The notes under the pieces: model-generated
The model's database searches: none
The model's input: the letters and a program-made list of their open reading frames with translations, nothing else
What the model was told of the DNA's origin: nothing
Position numbers and translations under genes: made by a program
From: Nectonema munidae
Taxonomy: Eukaryota; Nematomorpha; Nectonematoida; Nectonematidae
DNA: 64,000 nt
NCBI GenBank assembly: GCA_030549495.1
Contig: JAUIRK010000142.1
Span: 880,001 to 944,000 of the forward strand
Direction of reading: 5' to 3'
Shown here: positions 12,701-24,239 of the stretch, one piece after another
How the letters are laid out: every line of letters begins with the position of its first letter
Position numbering within the stretch: position 1 is the stretch's first letter

Positions 12701-15700
12701 AAATGTCAAAAAAAAATTTTTTTTTTGCGAAATCTCTCATCGTGGTTTAGCTGTATGCTTGATTTCGTTGTAGGCGTTAAAGTTACGCAATTTCAGTTAC
12801 GCGTTTTAGTTAAAGTTACGCAATTTCAAACTTTCTTCAACATTTCAAATATTTGAAATCGGTAAACACACCTTTCACTCGCCAGGCATTATTTTTTTCT
12901 CGTTTATGTAATTGTGCTTGAAGAAGGATTTTTTGTCTTAGTTCTTGCCATGTTTCAAGCCTCTTTATCACACTCCCCTTTATAAAGGTTTAATTCTTGA
13001 AGGTGCTACTGTTCTATTAACCTTTATTAGCTAGCTAGATCGGGAATCATGAGAATCTAGAATATAGAATTTTTAAACCTATTTGAAACATTTTAATATA
13101 TAGTAGAACAAGAAAAAAAATCAAAAATTAAATATATATTTAAATTTATAGTAGAACAAGAAAGAAAATCAAATGCTTGAAAGATGCATTTTTCTGGACT
13201 TGATGAATGTAACAAGATCCCCAAACTCATTATTCTTTTGTTTATGTGTCTGTATGAATAAGAAAAGTGCTTGATGATAATTGATCATTTCAAATTTAGT
13301 TGCGTACATCTTTGTATTTAGATTTACTGTCACTTTATATCGTATATAGCTTGCGTGTATTTTTGAATGTCATTTTTTTGAATAGATGAAGTAGAAACTT
13401 TTTCCAGAATACTTTTTAAATTTTTAATGTTTCAAATGAAGAAATTCGAATCCTACAAAATCTTGCTATCCTTCCATCACATCCATTTCTTTCAAACGTT
13501 CTCCAACATTTTCATTCCCGCAAGAGTACCGAAAGTGCAAGAGTATGAAAGATAGCATGATGAGGTGCCTGAATTTGTTGATACAAATTTAAAAGCAAAT
13601 AATCGCGAATGATTTTTTGACTTTGTAATAAATATACTACTGAATTGAATATTTCTGCTGTAAAAATGAAAGTTCGGGTAATTTTTCGTAAAATATTTAT
13701 TAAATTTTCTCCGATATCCCCTTATGGAAGCTTTTTTCTAGAGCTATATCACATTTCACTTTTATTACTTCCCCCTGTAGCTCCTCAAGGATATTTGAAG
13801 GTCGGCAGAAAAGGGAACCAATCAAATTAATTTCCTTTCCTTAACTAGGTTTGTTAAAAGGTACATTATAAATATGCAAGGAATATCTGTATTTCGTATC
13901 TCATTCTGCAATAACGTAAATCAAGGGCTGGATGAATTTATCCTAACGGGCCGCATTTTTGACACCTCTATCTTTTTGAGATTTCTCAGTGTATGGGTGT
14001 TTAATGTCAATATGTACTCGTATGTATGTATCCACGGGGGCCATCTTTTTTTTTATTTATATTTTTTAAAATTTATTATAAAAGAATTTTTGTCCAAAGA
14101 ACACACCATCATTATTACCCGACCATATACTTGCACTGTAAACTCTCAATCCCAGCACAACTACACAGATTTTATAAAGTCAAATTACCTTCTTTGTAAT
14201 TCTGATTGCGTCACTACTATCTAGCTCAGTGGTTTTTAAACTGGAGTAAATTCTGCCATAAATAAGTTTAATAATTACCAAAAATTTTAAGCAAAGTGTA
14301 AAAACATTGCCAACTATTCTAAGAAATCTTGATAAAAAAACTAAAACATTAAATCAAATGCATATCTAAGGATAACGATGCTATATATTTGCTTTCTAGA
14401 ATAAAAGACTTGATTGTTTGAATTAGCCATGCGCCCACTTCCTGTAGGGGGGGGGGGGGGGGGGGGTGGCAAAACTGTTTTAATGGGGGCGGGAATATAA
14501 GAAAGTTATTAGTTCTTATAAGAAAGTCTTCCTTGCCCCCTTCCCCTTATCCACGGGCTTGGTTCCAGTAATTAATAGGGATACGCATTGTAAGCTTTAA
14601 ATTACAGAGTTCTTATATATTTATGTGCTATAAAAAATGTTCGCCTCGCACAAATATGCATGGGCGCTTATTCAAATGGCTGGCTACAAAGAGATATAAT
14701 TTAGAAAATTGAAAATTATTGGGGGGGGGGGGGCGAAAAAGCCTTTGAATAGATAAGCATGAGTTTATTCTCGAAAAAGCCTTTCGCCCCCTTGAAATCA
14801 CATGCGGGGGGGGGGGGGGCGTTGCCTCCCCGATGTGCGCCCCTGTTTGAGGAATAATGCTGTAAATCTAACATTAGACCTAAAAAAATGCTGTAAATCT
14901 AACATTAGGTTAACCGATTTACGGCCAATGTTCCTATTTTGGAACATAAGTAATTTCATCTTCGTCTGCTTTTTTCAATGACTCTGAATATAAATCGTCT
15001 GCGTTTTTTAGATATCGTCTGCTTTGCTTGGTCTTAAATGGGTTAATCACACATGTTCTGCAAAATTTCCCATTTGTTCATCTTGTGATTTCCTTTTAAG
15101 GAATCGCCATTTTGGCGTGCATTAGTTTATATTCTGATGTTTTTTTGACTGTCCGTAGGAAGAATAATCTTCCATGTGCTGACAGATGTCAAGATCAGGA
15201 AACACGGGAAAATTTATTGTTATTTTTGTTTTCAAATTTACTTACTTCTTATTTTCCCTTTTGATTCAGATGTGGATCCAAAGTCTGTGTTGTGTGCATA
15301 CTTCAAAGAAGGCATTTGCAGCAAAGGCAATAAGTGCAAGTTCTCTCACGATCTAACGATTGAAAGGAAATCTGCAAAGAAAAATATGTACGTCGATGAC
15401 AGGGAAGTCAGGAGCAATGGTACTTCATTTTCAGAATTCATCCTCCAACCTCGTGATTCACTTCATTTTTGCTTTAGACAATTCCAATTTCAAGGAAGAA
15501 CTTGAAGATGCAAATGATTCGAATATAACGCAAATAGTATTCCTTTTTATCCCTCTTTTGCGCCACTCATTTCCCAACCAGGAGGCAGGAGATTTCATTA
15601 GACGGACACTAGGAAGGCTTCGCCAAAATTTAATTTCAAAATATAAAAGATAAAGGAATTTAGAACATTCCAAAACTTCTCGCATACTCTTCTTTTTTAT

Positions 15701-18700
15701 TCGGCTTCTTTTTACTTTGCTGAAGAAAATGGAGCAAGATGAGTGTATATGAAGTGATGTGATTAGGGAACTTATATGATAGATATGTGTGCATAAATCA
15801 TTGTCTTTATGCAAGTTTTTGATAAAAGTATATTTAGTACTTTAAATAAATAGATGGTACCGTAGTTGGAGCCGATTCTAGGCAATGAATATGATTTTTG
15901 CATTTTTTAATTACAAATCTGATTCTGAAGAAAACATATTTGTGGATATTTATAAAGCATTGCTTTAGTTTCGAGACTTCATTTGTGCTGATGCATGATT
16001 CCCTCAAATATGCATATATCGAGTAAGAATGTAATATTCACAATTCAAAATTTTACGACTCTATTGTGTTAAAAAGGTGTATGTGTGCTAAGAGTAAGGC
16101 TTTGGTTGATTGGCTTATTGGTGATATGATGTTTCAGGGATTTAATATAGTGTTCTTCCTTGTATCTTAAATCGAGGTAGCTGAAGGCGTAGTCTATTAT
16201 TTCCACTGAAAGAGAGTTTGCCTCACTTGGCGTGCGGTCTATGATAATGGAGACACGAGGCTTTAACGGAGTTTTTGAGTTCTGCATCTTTTATGTGTTC
16301 TTGCAAGCGAATTAAAGCTGTTCGTCGTGAAATTTTGAATTCTCAATATTACCTTCTTACTCTAATGAGACGCACGCTGTCAAACACAAAAACGCACGTG
16401 TACAGGACTTCTGTCTCTAGGATTGAAATTTTTTTCTTTATTCGTGGTTTTTGCTCTGTACGCGTATTTTCATCTAATTGTGTTGTCTAGATAGGAAAGA
16501 TGCTGTGGAGCTTTGTTCTTTGTTTTTCACATAACTGCTCCTTCTCATGGTGTATACCAGCCAAACTTCCAGCGCTACAATCATTGATCTCATCCTATTT
16601 CTGTGATTCGCTGGGCCTGATTTTGATTTCTTTGATTATGATTATATCGGAATCGATCTCAAATCTAAATCTAGTTCATATATTTTGAATAAAGACTTTG
16701 CACTATTTTTCTTTTATCTTTTATACATTGCACGTTTTTTCAATGACTCTCTCTACTACTTCATCTATATAATAATAATGTAAGTATTATCAAAATATAT
16801 AGGAAATTTGATGCTGAAATATCATCATTGTTAAAATATCAAATGAACGACACACCCTATATTTTAAAGTTTTTTTCATCAAGTCCTCAGCAGCTATCGT
16901 TCATTTCATACCTTTTTGAAGCTCGTATTCCTTACTGGTATCTTTTTCAGACAAATTTTGCGAGTTCATCAAAAAAATCAAATCTATATATTTAATATAT
17001 AGTATGTCTGGCAAACACGCTATACTTTGTACCTTCTATACATTTCGTTGTTTCCCGTGGTCTTGCCAGACCACTGATATATAGAAAATCTCCTTCAATG
17101 ACTTGTTTGATCATATAAGCAGCCCACGCCAAGTATAGGCGAGAGGGGCAAAACAGTGTATACATTTATATAGTATTTCAAGGGAGTTTCCCAGAAGCAA
17201 AATAAATCCAACGGGGAGGGGGGGGGGGTCGAGCCATCGACGAGTCTACATATAAGAGTACTGTTTTGTCTCTTTTCAAAGGTTTGCAAGTACTTCATAA
17301 AGGCTCTAGAAGAGAGTAAGTTTGGTTGGTTCTGGGCGTGCCCGAATGGCAAGACATGCATCTACCGACACGCCCTGCCCCCTGGATTCGTCCTCAACAA
17401 AGACAAGAAGAAGAAGGAAGTGAGCGAAAATGTGGCCACACTTGAACAACTCATCCAACAAGAGGTAGCATCAAGCTTCGCTATTTCACTTATGTCACTC
17501 GTCGATGAATATGCATCAATAGATCAATGAAAAATTGAGATTCGTTTATTAGATAAAACTAAAAAACTTTGTATAATTTAAGAGAATTTTTTTTCAAATC
17601 ATGCCATACATAAATAAATATAAATAGATTTGGGCTTCCAGGTGAGGCGGTTTTATCTTCCCTTAATAACGAAATCCTGAGCGATTTTAAAGAAAAAAAA
17701 ATTTTCATTCCAAAAATGAGTCTATATAAATTTAACTACACATGTGATTAAAATTTTTTCTATTCTATTAAATAGTTCTTTCCTCAATCATGTCTCACAT
17801 AAGGTAAAGGTACCGTGGGGTGTTTTCATCGGGATGTCTATAAAGTGTGCCTTTCGTATCGAACTCTGAAGAAAGTAGGCTTGTTGCGGGATCGAACCCA
17901 AGACCTTGAGTTATGGAAACCCAGTATCTAACCAACCCTACTCACGCCCTCATTAGTGGATGTGGCGGATCAAAAATTGAGTCTCGTTAAATAAAATAAA
18001 AATAAACCGGCATATTGCTCTACTGGCTCAAGCAGTGTCTTGATCCGATTGTCCCGGTTTGATGATCACCTGCCCCGTTGTGAAGGAATATTCTTTGCTT
18101 AACGACAATTAAGAAAAAAAGACTGCATAAAATTTGAAATAGGATTGAACTAAATTTTTATATTATTTTGAATAAATTTAGGAACTTAGATAAATAAGTA
18201 ATCTGAAAATAAGAGATTCGACTTTTTTGCGATTGTTATTATTATTATGGACGAAATGTTTAACTTTAATATATAAAATACTGTTCAATAATTTTTTCAT
18301 CTTTCTTGCATGCCGTTTTATCTTTGGCTTTGCAATGAAATATGATTGTGTCATTTATCCAAGAATTTGTTTATTTTTTAATTTATTTTTTCCCATTCTT
18401 TCAATATTTTAGCGCGAAAAATTGGATAGCTCCAATTTAACCAAAATAACTCCTGAAACCTTTTTGGTTTGGAAGAAAAAAAGAATTTTGTCGAAAAAAG
18501 AATCCAAAAAGAGGGAGGAAGAAAAAAAGGCAAAACAGTAAATCGTTATTACACATATGTGCCATTTTTTAATCTGTGTATTCCCCTTTAGTGATCTTTT
18601 CCCAGGGCTTGAGAAATGGGATAAAATATAGAGCTCTCCGCATTTTTGAAGGCAAGAGATGTACCTTTGAACCTGACGAAACGCATTTATGAATGTTGTA

Positions 18701-21700
18701 TACGTAAGTGAGCATTGGAGAATCAAAAATGAGAAGGAAATAGAATGCTAAATTACCCAAAGAAATATGATGAGAATGATTGCAGTGCTTTATCAAAGAG
18801 AACAGGAAGTGATATCGAAAAATTATTGCGAATGGAAAGACAAGAAAGGGTAGGCTAAAAAACACACTAAATGAATCCAAAGCCATAAGGAAAAAGGAAA
18901 GCTACCTTGTAAAAACGGATACGTGGATCATTTTTAAATAGCAATCTCATTGATCAACATTCTTACGGCAGTTTGTTTTTAGCTTTACAACTGTCTAGCG
19001 GTCAATAACTGTGCTCAGCTGTCAAGTCAATCTCACATGACTTAAATTAGAAGTTCCCAGGTTTTCTAGTTGGATTGCGTTTAAACACTTTTTTTGAGTC
19101 ATGAACATTTCCCATTATACCTTCTCAATTATGGGCTTTTTAAATGATACTTTTGTTTTATTGATAAATGTCGATACTCGGCTTGAACCACGATGAAATA
19201 TGCTCTCTAAAAAGATCCTTCAATTCATTTCTAAACTCCATTTTATCACTGTGTAGAAAATGTGCAATGTCTTGATCTAATTAGTGATACGTAATACTAA
19301 TATAAAAAATACCAATAAAAATCTAACATGGGTAATACTAATATAAGAGTAATGCGTATCTGATAGCTTTCTTCTCTGAATATCAACATTTCGTATCCAT
19401 GTGAATGAATTGAAAAGTGTAGCTTTGAAATTCTTTGAAAATGAATGACCTGAAAGCACACTGAAATTTCCCTCACTTTTATGCAGCCATCCTGCTAGTC
19501 CTTTAAAGATAAGGAAGTCCACCATTTTCAAATGAACTAGGAGGTGGTGTACTATTGCTTTTCCCTGGGGCCCCTCACTAATTGTTTGCAATTTTTGCCG
19601 CTGGGAATATATTTGTTTTTATCGTTAAAAGCTACGCTAATCTAAGCATGGTTTTCTGTATTTTTTACAACTTTCTTTCCATATACTTACATCATGTATT
19701 GGAAATGAGTATCATTAAGGAAACTTTCATAGTATCTTTCTTAATTAAGAAAACAAAGACGCCTATTTCCACATGTAAGCCATCGGAATTTCTTGCATAA
19801 CTTCTAGTTTGACTTTTAGTCGTATAGAGATCAAGATCTTTCAGCTTGATATCCATTTTTTTAGAATACACTATATAATAAACTTTTTATTGAAAAGTTT
19901 CTTTTTCATTCAAATTTTGGAAGCCATGTTAAAAAATAGTTGATGAGACTCGGTGTAACGCAGCTCTTTCGATAAAGGATAACAACTCATTTGAGATATA
20001 TAAATTTATACGCCTTCCATTAACCCGGCCCTCTAGAATCAGCCGCTCATTTGTCTGGCAAAAGTCCAATTAAACTTCGAGGCGTATTGCTTCCTTATTT
20101 TTATGCACCACTTTCAGCGTTTGAGATCATCAAATATGAATCTATAAATCAAAAGATGCCTCCTTTAGTTTTACATCATTCACCTCTTCTAAATGCAGAA
20201 TGTTCAATCTTATTTGCTGTTGTGTGGTGAAGTTACATTTTATTTGAAATTTTTAACTACCTCTATCGAAATTTATCGTCCTCCCTCATGCCTCCAATAT
20301 TCTAATCGTATGCTCTATTGATTATAAAATCAAATAAAAAAATACAAATTTTGAACCCCCATTTTCTTCAATTTTCCCCGTGAACAGTTGAATTGCAAAG
20401 AAAATCTTTGATAATTAAAAATAATTTCAATGACTTAATCAATCACTAGCCTTAACAATTTCTTTCGCTTATTCAGAATCAAATCAGGAAACTTAAGTGG
20501 GCTGAGTGGACGCGATCTATTTTCCTTCAATCCCGAATTAGTTGATGATGGAAAGAGTGAAGATGATGGAGATTTGGTAAGTTCCTTTTATTTTTGATTG
20601 ACATCTCAACAACCAATTGCATTACTTTGTAATTGCATTCTATTGTTTGTCATTTTTATTGGCTAAATAATTTGACATTATTTTTTAGATTAGAGTTAAT
20701 AAGTCATACGCTGATTTAACATCCAGTCTTTTGTTTCCAAGACGTTTAGCGACACTCTTTCATACCATTAGTTTACAAAAATGAATATTTGAAAAATTAT
20801 TATTATCCTTTGCTTAGGGTGTCACGCTAGCCATGTTTAGCTATTTATTGGTTGTTGGGCAGGCTTAAAAATCCTGGCTTTGAAGTGGAAACCAAGAACG
20901 TCTGTCTATACGTGTTGACTAGTGATACTGAATCCTCTATTTTATACGTTTGTTATTTAATACAATTATTTTAATATTCTTAGTCCATTTAGAAAAATAA
21001 AAGTAGGAATGTAATTTTTTTATATCTGAAGTTTCCTTTTGAAAGTATAAAAAATATTTGGGGGATCCATCGTTTAACCCTTTGAAGACCTAAAAAAGCC
21101 AGACTTAAAAAATTGTTTCTGCTATACTAAAACCATTTTAAATGTTTGTGGGATTCTTCGCTTAAGTAAGATTCAGAGAGTTATTTGTATACGTATAAAT
21201 AGTTATTCGAACCTGGTTGTCATATGCTACTCACTCCATAGTGGATCTCCATATGGGCTGATTTGTCTTGGTGTCAATGCGTTGAACACTTGTGTTGAAT
21301 TCACGCCTTGACTAATTTTTTAGGTTGGTGAAAGAGAGCATGATTCAGATGAAGACGGAAATTTCATAGACATAGACGAATCCGCGTTTCAACTGGAAGA
21401 CGAATTGCTCGAAGGTTCATTCTTTTTTCACCTGCCTTCTTTTATAACTTTGGCATTTCCCGTTAAAAACCAATTACTGTAGAGTAATTTCGCGAACTTA
21501 TTTTTCAGAGTTTCAAGTTTTTTCATATGAAGTTTTTAACATTCATGTATAAAATTAAAAATCACTGTAATTACGAAATTAAGAGCTCAAAATGTAAGAA
21601 AAATATTTTTGTAGCTGAATGTCTACAATTTTAGAATTGTTTATTTGGGAATTTCTTATTGAACCATAATTCATTAAATTTTTGGATGAGTTTGCTTCTG

Positions 21701-24218
21701 TCTAGTTTTTAAAAAAAACTTTTGTATAGATTCAAAATTATATTTTAATTTTCGGTAAATACCCATCCTCCATATGTCCATTCTGTCAAACGTTCTTTTC
21801 GTAAGATATTTGTTTCACCAAATGTACGTCGGTTAAATGTCCATTCCGCCAAATGTTTGGCTACCTTCTCATCATTAGTCCTTTTTCAGTAGAAAAAAAG
21901 GAAAATCTTATTTCAAATATAACTTTTTAAATTTGTCATTTTACGCTGTCTTTCTATCAATACCATATGGTATAAATCGCTACTCTTCACATATTAAAGG
22001 TTCATCATTTTTGTTGATTGAGTCTGAATGTGATACTTAATCTATCAATTTTACGACCCATTCCTTCTAACTTTGTTGCTTCATCTCTCGAATAGGCGAT
22101 AAGCTTTGACGATAAAATTTATAGAAAAGGAAATTTCTGCATTAAAATTACATGATCAAATTTTTACACAAAAGATATTTTAAAAATTCGACAATAAAGT
22201 GATGATCCTTAATATTTGTTTTATTTCAAATTTAAATTGAAAATATTTCCGCGATATCGATACAAATGACCAAGATATTGAAATTCGGTTTTTTTATTAC
22301 TTTTCTAAGAGTAGTCTAAAAAAAGTCTAAAGTAGTCCTCTTAAGAAAAGTAATCATCTCGATTTTTGAGGAATAGATAGAGGCATCAAAGGTCGCTATT
22401 GATAATCATAACTTTATTAAAACAATTGTTTCCTGGCAACTTTCCAATTTGAAATCAAATAATTGTAAAGTTAGAAGTTCAAGTAGATTTTCTTTTTATT
22501 CACAGAGTTTTGGTAGGGAAATCTTTCATCGAGAGAATTCTAAAAGAGTGAGATAGGAAAATACCAGTACAAACAACATTTTCTAATTTTATACAAGAAA
22601 TGCAAATATCGTGTCTACTTTTGTATTTAAAAATGCAATAAACAGTACTTTTAGTATTTAAAAATGCAATAAACAGACTTTTGTGCACCAAAAACGCTTT
22701 GATTTTTCGGGAAAATCATCAAAGAGCATCTCAATAAATTTGATAGGATAACCATTTTTGGATAAGATTGCTTTTCAGTGAATTAATCCTGGTAGAGCAA
22801 ATTTTAAGTGTTCCTCTTTTTAAACTTTGTATTTCATTAGACAGTTCTATGGGTAATGAATGTAGTGCCCAGTAAATGTGATTTTTCTAAAAATCCTCGC
22901 TGTAAAGCCAAGCTTTTTTATCAATTAAAACTAAAACAACTAAAAAAGGTAGACCAGATTCCTTTTCTTCTTCCATTGTAAAGGTAAAAGACGTAGAAGA
23001 AAGTTGATTCAAAAACTTTTCTCTTTTTAGAAAGAATCAAAATATCAAAAGATGTCGCCCCCATATCTAAAATAAAGTTTTGGCATTTTACAATTTTTTC
23101 TTTGTCAAACCAATGTCGGCCTTTTTGACAATATATGATCAGCTCATTTATTGATAATTTCTCGACAAGGTTATATACATTAGTAAATAGAGACTTAATA
23201 TCAAAGGATAACTATTTTGTTAATCTAGGGTATTTTCAAAGCTTTCAATTTGGAAACAAAGTAAACCCGATCCTCTATACACTATTTACTGTATAGTTTA
23301 TATACTCTGAAATTTTTCTAACATGCGTAAATCAACATTGTATTTGTTTGGGAGCGCCATAAAGACGCTGAAGGTATGTTCCAGTAGTTCAGAGTTCGTC
23401 CTTCAAATCCTTACTTATTTCATCTTTTTTGAAAAGAAAAGTCGATAATAAATCTCTAAGTTTCAATGTCATACTTTTCCAAGTTCATTACCTTTTTGAA
23501 TTTAAATATTTCCGATAAAACTGGAAAGTTATTGATCTCAGAATCAATAACTTAATAACTTAATTCAGAATCAATAACTGTAACACGCAGGATCTCCTGA
23601 AGATCTCTCAACCTTCTTGACTAAATCTTAAAAATTCGAAAAACGATCATTATGAAGTAAAAATATCCCGAAAATGTTTCAGCCTTTTTTTCAAACTTTA
23701 ATTCAAATTCTTAGATTCTTTTATATTCGATAAATTCTTCCTACAGATTTCATATTACAAGAAAAAGCTATTTAGCGCTCGAACAAATCCTCAATTCAGA
23801 ACCATTGATCTTTCAGCTGAGATTTTCGATTAGCAAAAATATATTTTGATTGAGATTCTGACTTTATTAAATTCTTATGTAAAAGATACCTTTTAAAAAA
23901 TATCGGAATATTTGTTTATATGCAATGCTGAGATCTTTTCTAGAAAATTGTCCAAATGAATTCCATTTGCGCCCTTCTGTAGAATATGCAGCAACATACA
24001 TTCATTTCTATTTATAATATATGCAGGCGTGTATTCATCCTATGTATCTTTTATCTTGTATATATTTAGCCGATTCATCGATGCTAGCAAGTTTGAATTC
24101 CCATATCGAAGAAGTGTCAAACAATTCCGAAAATAACACACCCAATGATTCCTCTTCACGACGCGGAGATTCAGAAAATGAAGCACTCACCAACATTAAA
24201 AACATGAAAGTGTCATAA
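9628..24218 (+). CDS. ZC3H15: ZC3H15 / DFRP1 (DRG1 partner), ten coding exons
   Basis: Joined exons: 9628-9708, 9771-9881, 11873-11933, 15270-15419, 15478-15536, 17282-17464, 18413-18537, 20477-20576, 21324-21414, 24070-24218. All junctions are GT-AG and in phase; total 1110 nt, 369 aa (human about 426). The N-terminus is Lys-rich, then [13 protein letters not shown](A)QKF, the family signature. CCCH finger 1 is in exon 4 (C-x7-C-x5-C-x3-H) and finger 2 in exon 6 (C-x17-C-x5-C-x3-H). The DFRP segment after finger 2 (exons 6-7, ending TFLVWKKKR) binds DRG1. The C-terminus is acidic. In the family, ZC3H15 stabilises DRG1, raises its GTPase activity and works on translating ribosomes in the cytoplasm. 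The linker between the fingers (exon 5) and the acidic tail are short compared with vertebrates. AATAAA lies 10 nt after the stop. Exons 1, 2, 4 and 6-8 are clear; exons 3, 5, 9 and 10 rest on phase, splice sites and weaker similarity. Confidence 0.9.
9771..9881 (+). CDS. ZC3H15: ZC3H15 exon 2
   Basis: Encodes the conserved [13 protein letters not shown] block and a Gln/Lys-rich tail (37 codons). Flanked by TTTTTTAAG| and |GTATTT. The preceding intron is only 62 nt. Confidence 0.9.
11873..11933 (+). CDS. ZC3H15: ZC3H15 exon 3 (predicted)
   Basis: 61 nt between TTGTTTAG and |GTAATT. It reads KKEDV...SKPVIVVTK, which parallels the vertebrate segment KKEL...FKPVVAAQK just before DPKSV. The one-nucleotide phase it leaves is exactly what exon 4 needs. 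Confidence 0.6.
12775..12828 (+). repeat. short tandem duplication in ZC3H15 intron 3
   Basis: GTTAAAGTTACGCAATTTCA is present twice, with a partial third copy between them. Confidence 0.7.
14092..14244. repeat. dispersed repeat in intron 3, also at 26121-26235
   Basis: The interval from AACACACCATC to GATTGCGTCACTAC is clearly related, with many differences, to 26121-26235 (AACACACACAC ... GATCGCATCACTAC). Just after it comes CAGTGGTTTTTAAACTGG, a hAT-type terminus. Likely two old copies of one MITE family. Confidence 0.4.
14443..14848. repeat. G-homopolymer-bearing hAT-like repeat cluster
   Basis: Three long G runs (14447-14466, 20 G; 14721-14733, 13 G; 14806-14819, 14 G) sit in related sequence with CTTATCCACGGG and GATGTGCGCCCCTG modules. 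The last module is the hAT-like terminus also found near 2850 and 37815. A cousin without long G runs lies at about 25600-25740 (GGGAGGGGGCTG ... CCCCTTTCCCTTATC). Confidence 0.4.
14851..14909 (+). repeat. short tandem duplication
   Basis: ATGCTGTAAATCTAACATTAG occurs twice in direct orientation about 36 nt apart, next to the MITE at 14910. Confidence 0.7.
14910..15046. mobile_element. piggyBac-like MITE (137 bp)
   Basis: Bounded by TTAA on both sides. The inverted ends TTAACCGATTTACGGCCAA and, on the minus strand, TTAACCCATTTAAGACCAA match at most positions. Internal ATCGTCTGC motifs recur. A GTTCCTATTTTGGAAC palindrome recalls the GTTCCCACATGGGAAC motif of the piggyBac relic at 0.8-1.85 kb. 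The related repeat in the duplicated segment (43493-43626, 59009-59142) has the same ATCGTCTG core. Confidence 0.65.
15270..15419 (+). CDS. ZC3H15: ZC3H15 exon 4, CCCH zinc finger 1
   Basis: Starts after TTGATTCAG and encodes VDPKSVLC followed by the first finger with its [10 protein letters not shown] tail. A donor at ATG|GTACTT gives the phase that keeps exon 5 open. An earlier GT at 15407 would put exon 5 out of frame. Confidence 0.85.
15478..15536 (+). CDS. ZC3H15: ZC3H15 exon 5, short inter-finger linker (predicted)
   Basis: 59 nt between GCTTTAG and |GTATTC, preceded by a 58-nt intron. It ends in TQI, which joins exon 6 (VCK...) as in the family (TQIVCK). The acidic linker is roughly half the vertebrate length. 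Confidence 0.65.
17282..17464 (+). CDS. ZC3H15: ZC3H15 exon 6, CCCH zinc finger 2 and start of DFRP region
   Basis: 61 codons containing [20 protein letters not shown] and [10 protein letters not shown], strongly conserved in the family. Acceptor TTTTCAAAG, donor GAG|GTAGCA. This is the clearest exon of the gene. Confidence 0.95.
17862..17952 (-). repeat. tRNA-derived SINE, tRNA-like head
   Basis: On the minus strand 17950-17882 reads like a tRNA: a TGAGTAGGGTTGGTTAGATA A-box region, then TGGGTTCGATCCCG matching the B box (GGTTCGANNCC). Anticodon-stem pairing is poor and no clean acceptor stem forms, so it is more likely the polymerase III promoter head of a SINE than a working tRNA. It lies in intron 6 of ZC3H15, antisense to the gene. 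Confidence 0.6.
18413..18537 (+). CDS. ZC3H15: ZC3H15 exon 7, DFRP domain
   Basis: Encodes [16 protein letters not shown] followed by a Lys/Glu-rich helix, the core of the DRG-binding DFRP region. Acceptor ATATTTTAG, donor CA|GTAAAT. Confidence 0.92.
20477..20576 (+). CDS. ZC3H15: ZC3H15 exon 8
   Basis: Completes the split codon of exon 7 and encodes [16 protein letters not shown], the conserved (S)GR(D/E)(L/V)F.F.PELV motif, then an acidic run. Acceptor TATTCAG, donor TTG|GTAAGT. Confidence 0.92.
21324..21414 (+). CDS. ZC3H15: ZC3H15 exon 9, acidic tail
   Basis: 91 nt between TTTTTTAG and |GTTCAT. The product is acidic with a DIDE element, comparable to the vertebrate VNDIDLSLY region but poorly conserved. 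Confidence 0.75.
21770..21850. repeat. degenerate ATGTCCATTC/GCCAAATG repeats in ZC3H15 intron 9
   Basis: Two to three imperfect copies of a (C)ATATGTCCATTC-TGTCAAACG / AAATGTCCATTC-CGCCAAATG unit about 60 nt apart. Probably a remnant of a DNA transposon's subterminal repeat array. Confidence 0.35.
22608..22682 (+). repeat. tandem duplication (TTTAAAAATGCAATAAACAG)
   Basis: A unit of about 35 nt containing GTATTTAAAAATGCAATAAA is present twice in tandem inside intron 9. Confidence 0.7.
24070..24218 (+). CDS. ZC3H15: ZC3H15 exon 10 and stop
   Basis: Follows ATATATTTAG and completes the split codon of exon 9. It encodes a Ser/Asn-rich tail ending MKVS and TAA 24216-24218. No family motif is seen. 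Support is the phase, composition and the AATAAA at 24228-24233. Confidence 0.6.
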
Positions 24219-24227
24219 TTCCATACC

Positions 24228-24233
24228 AATAAA
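24228..24233 (+). terminator. poly(A) signal of ZC3H15
   Basis: AATAAA 10 nt after the stop codon in exon 10. Confidence 0.65.
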
Positions 24234-24239
24234 GATTTC

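Noticed and set aside
13874-14224. 116-codon plus-strand ORF in ZC3H15 intron 3
   Set aside because: Overlaps a dispersed repeat; no protein-like motif or family similarity.
17880-17950. Functional tRNA gene
   Set aside because: The B box is good, but the acceptor and anticodon stems do not pair well and the sequence continues into a non-tRNA tail, so it is a SINE head.
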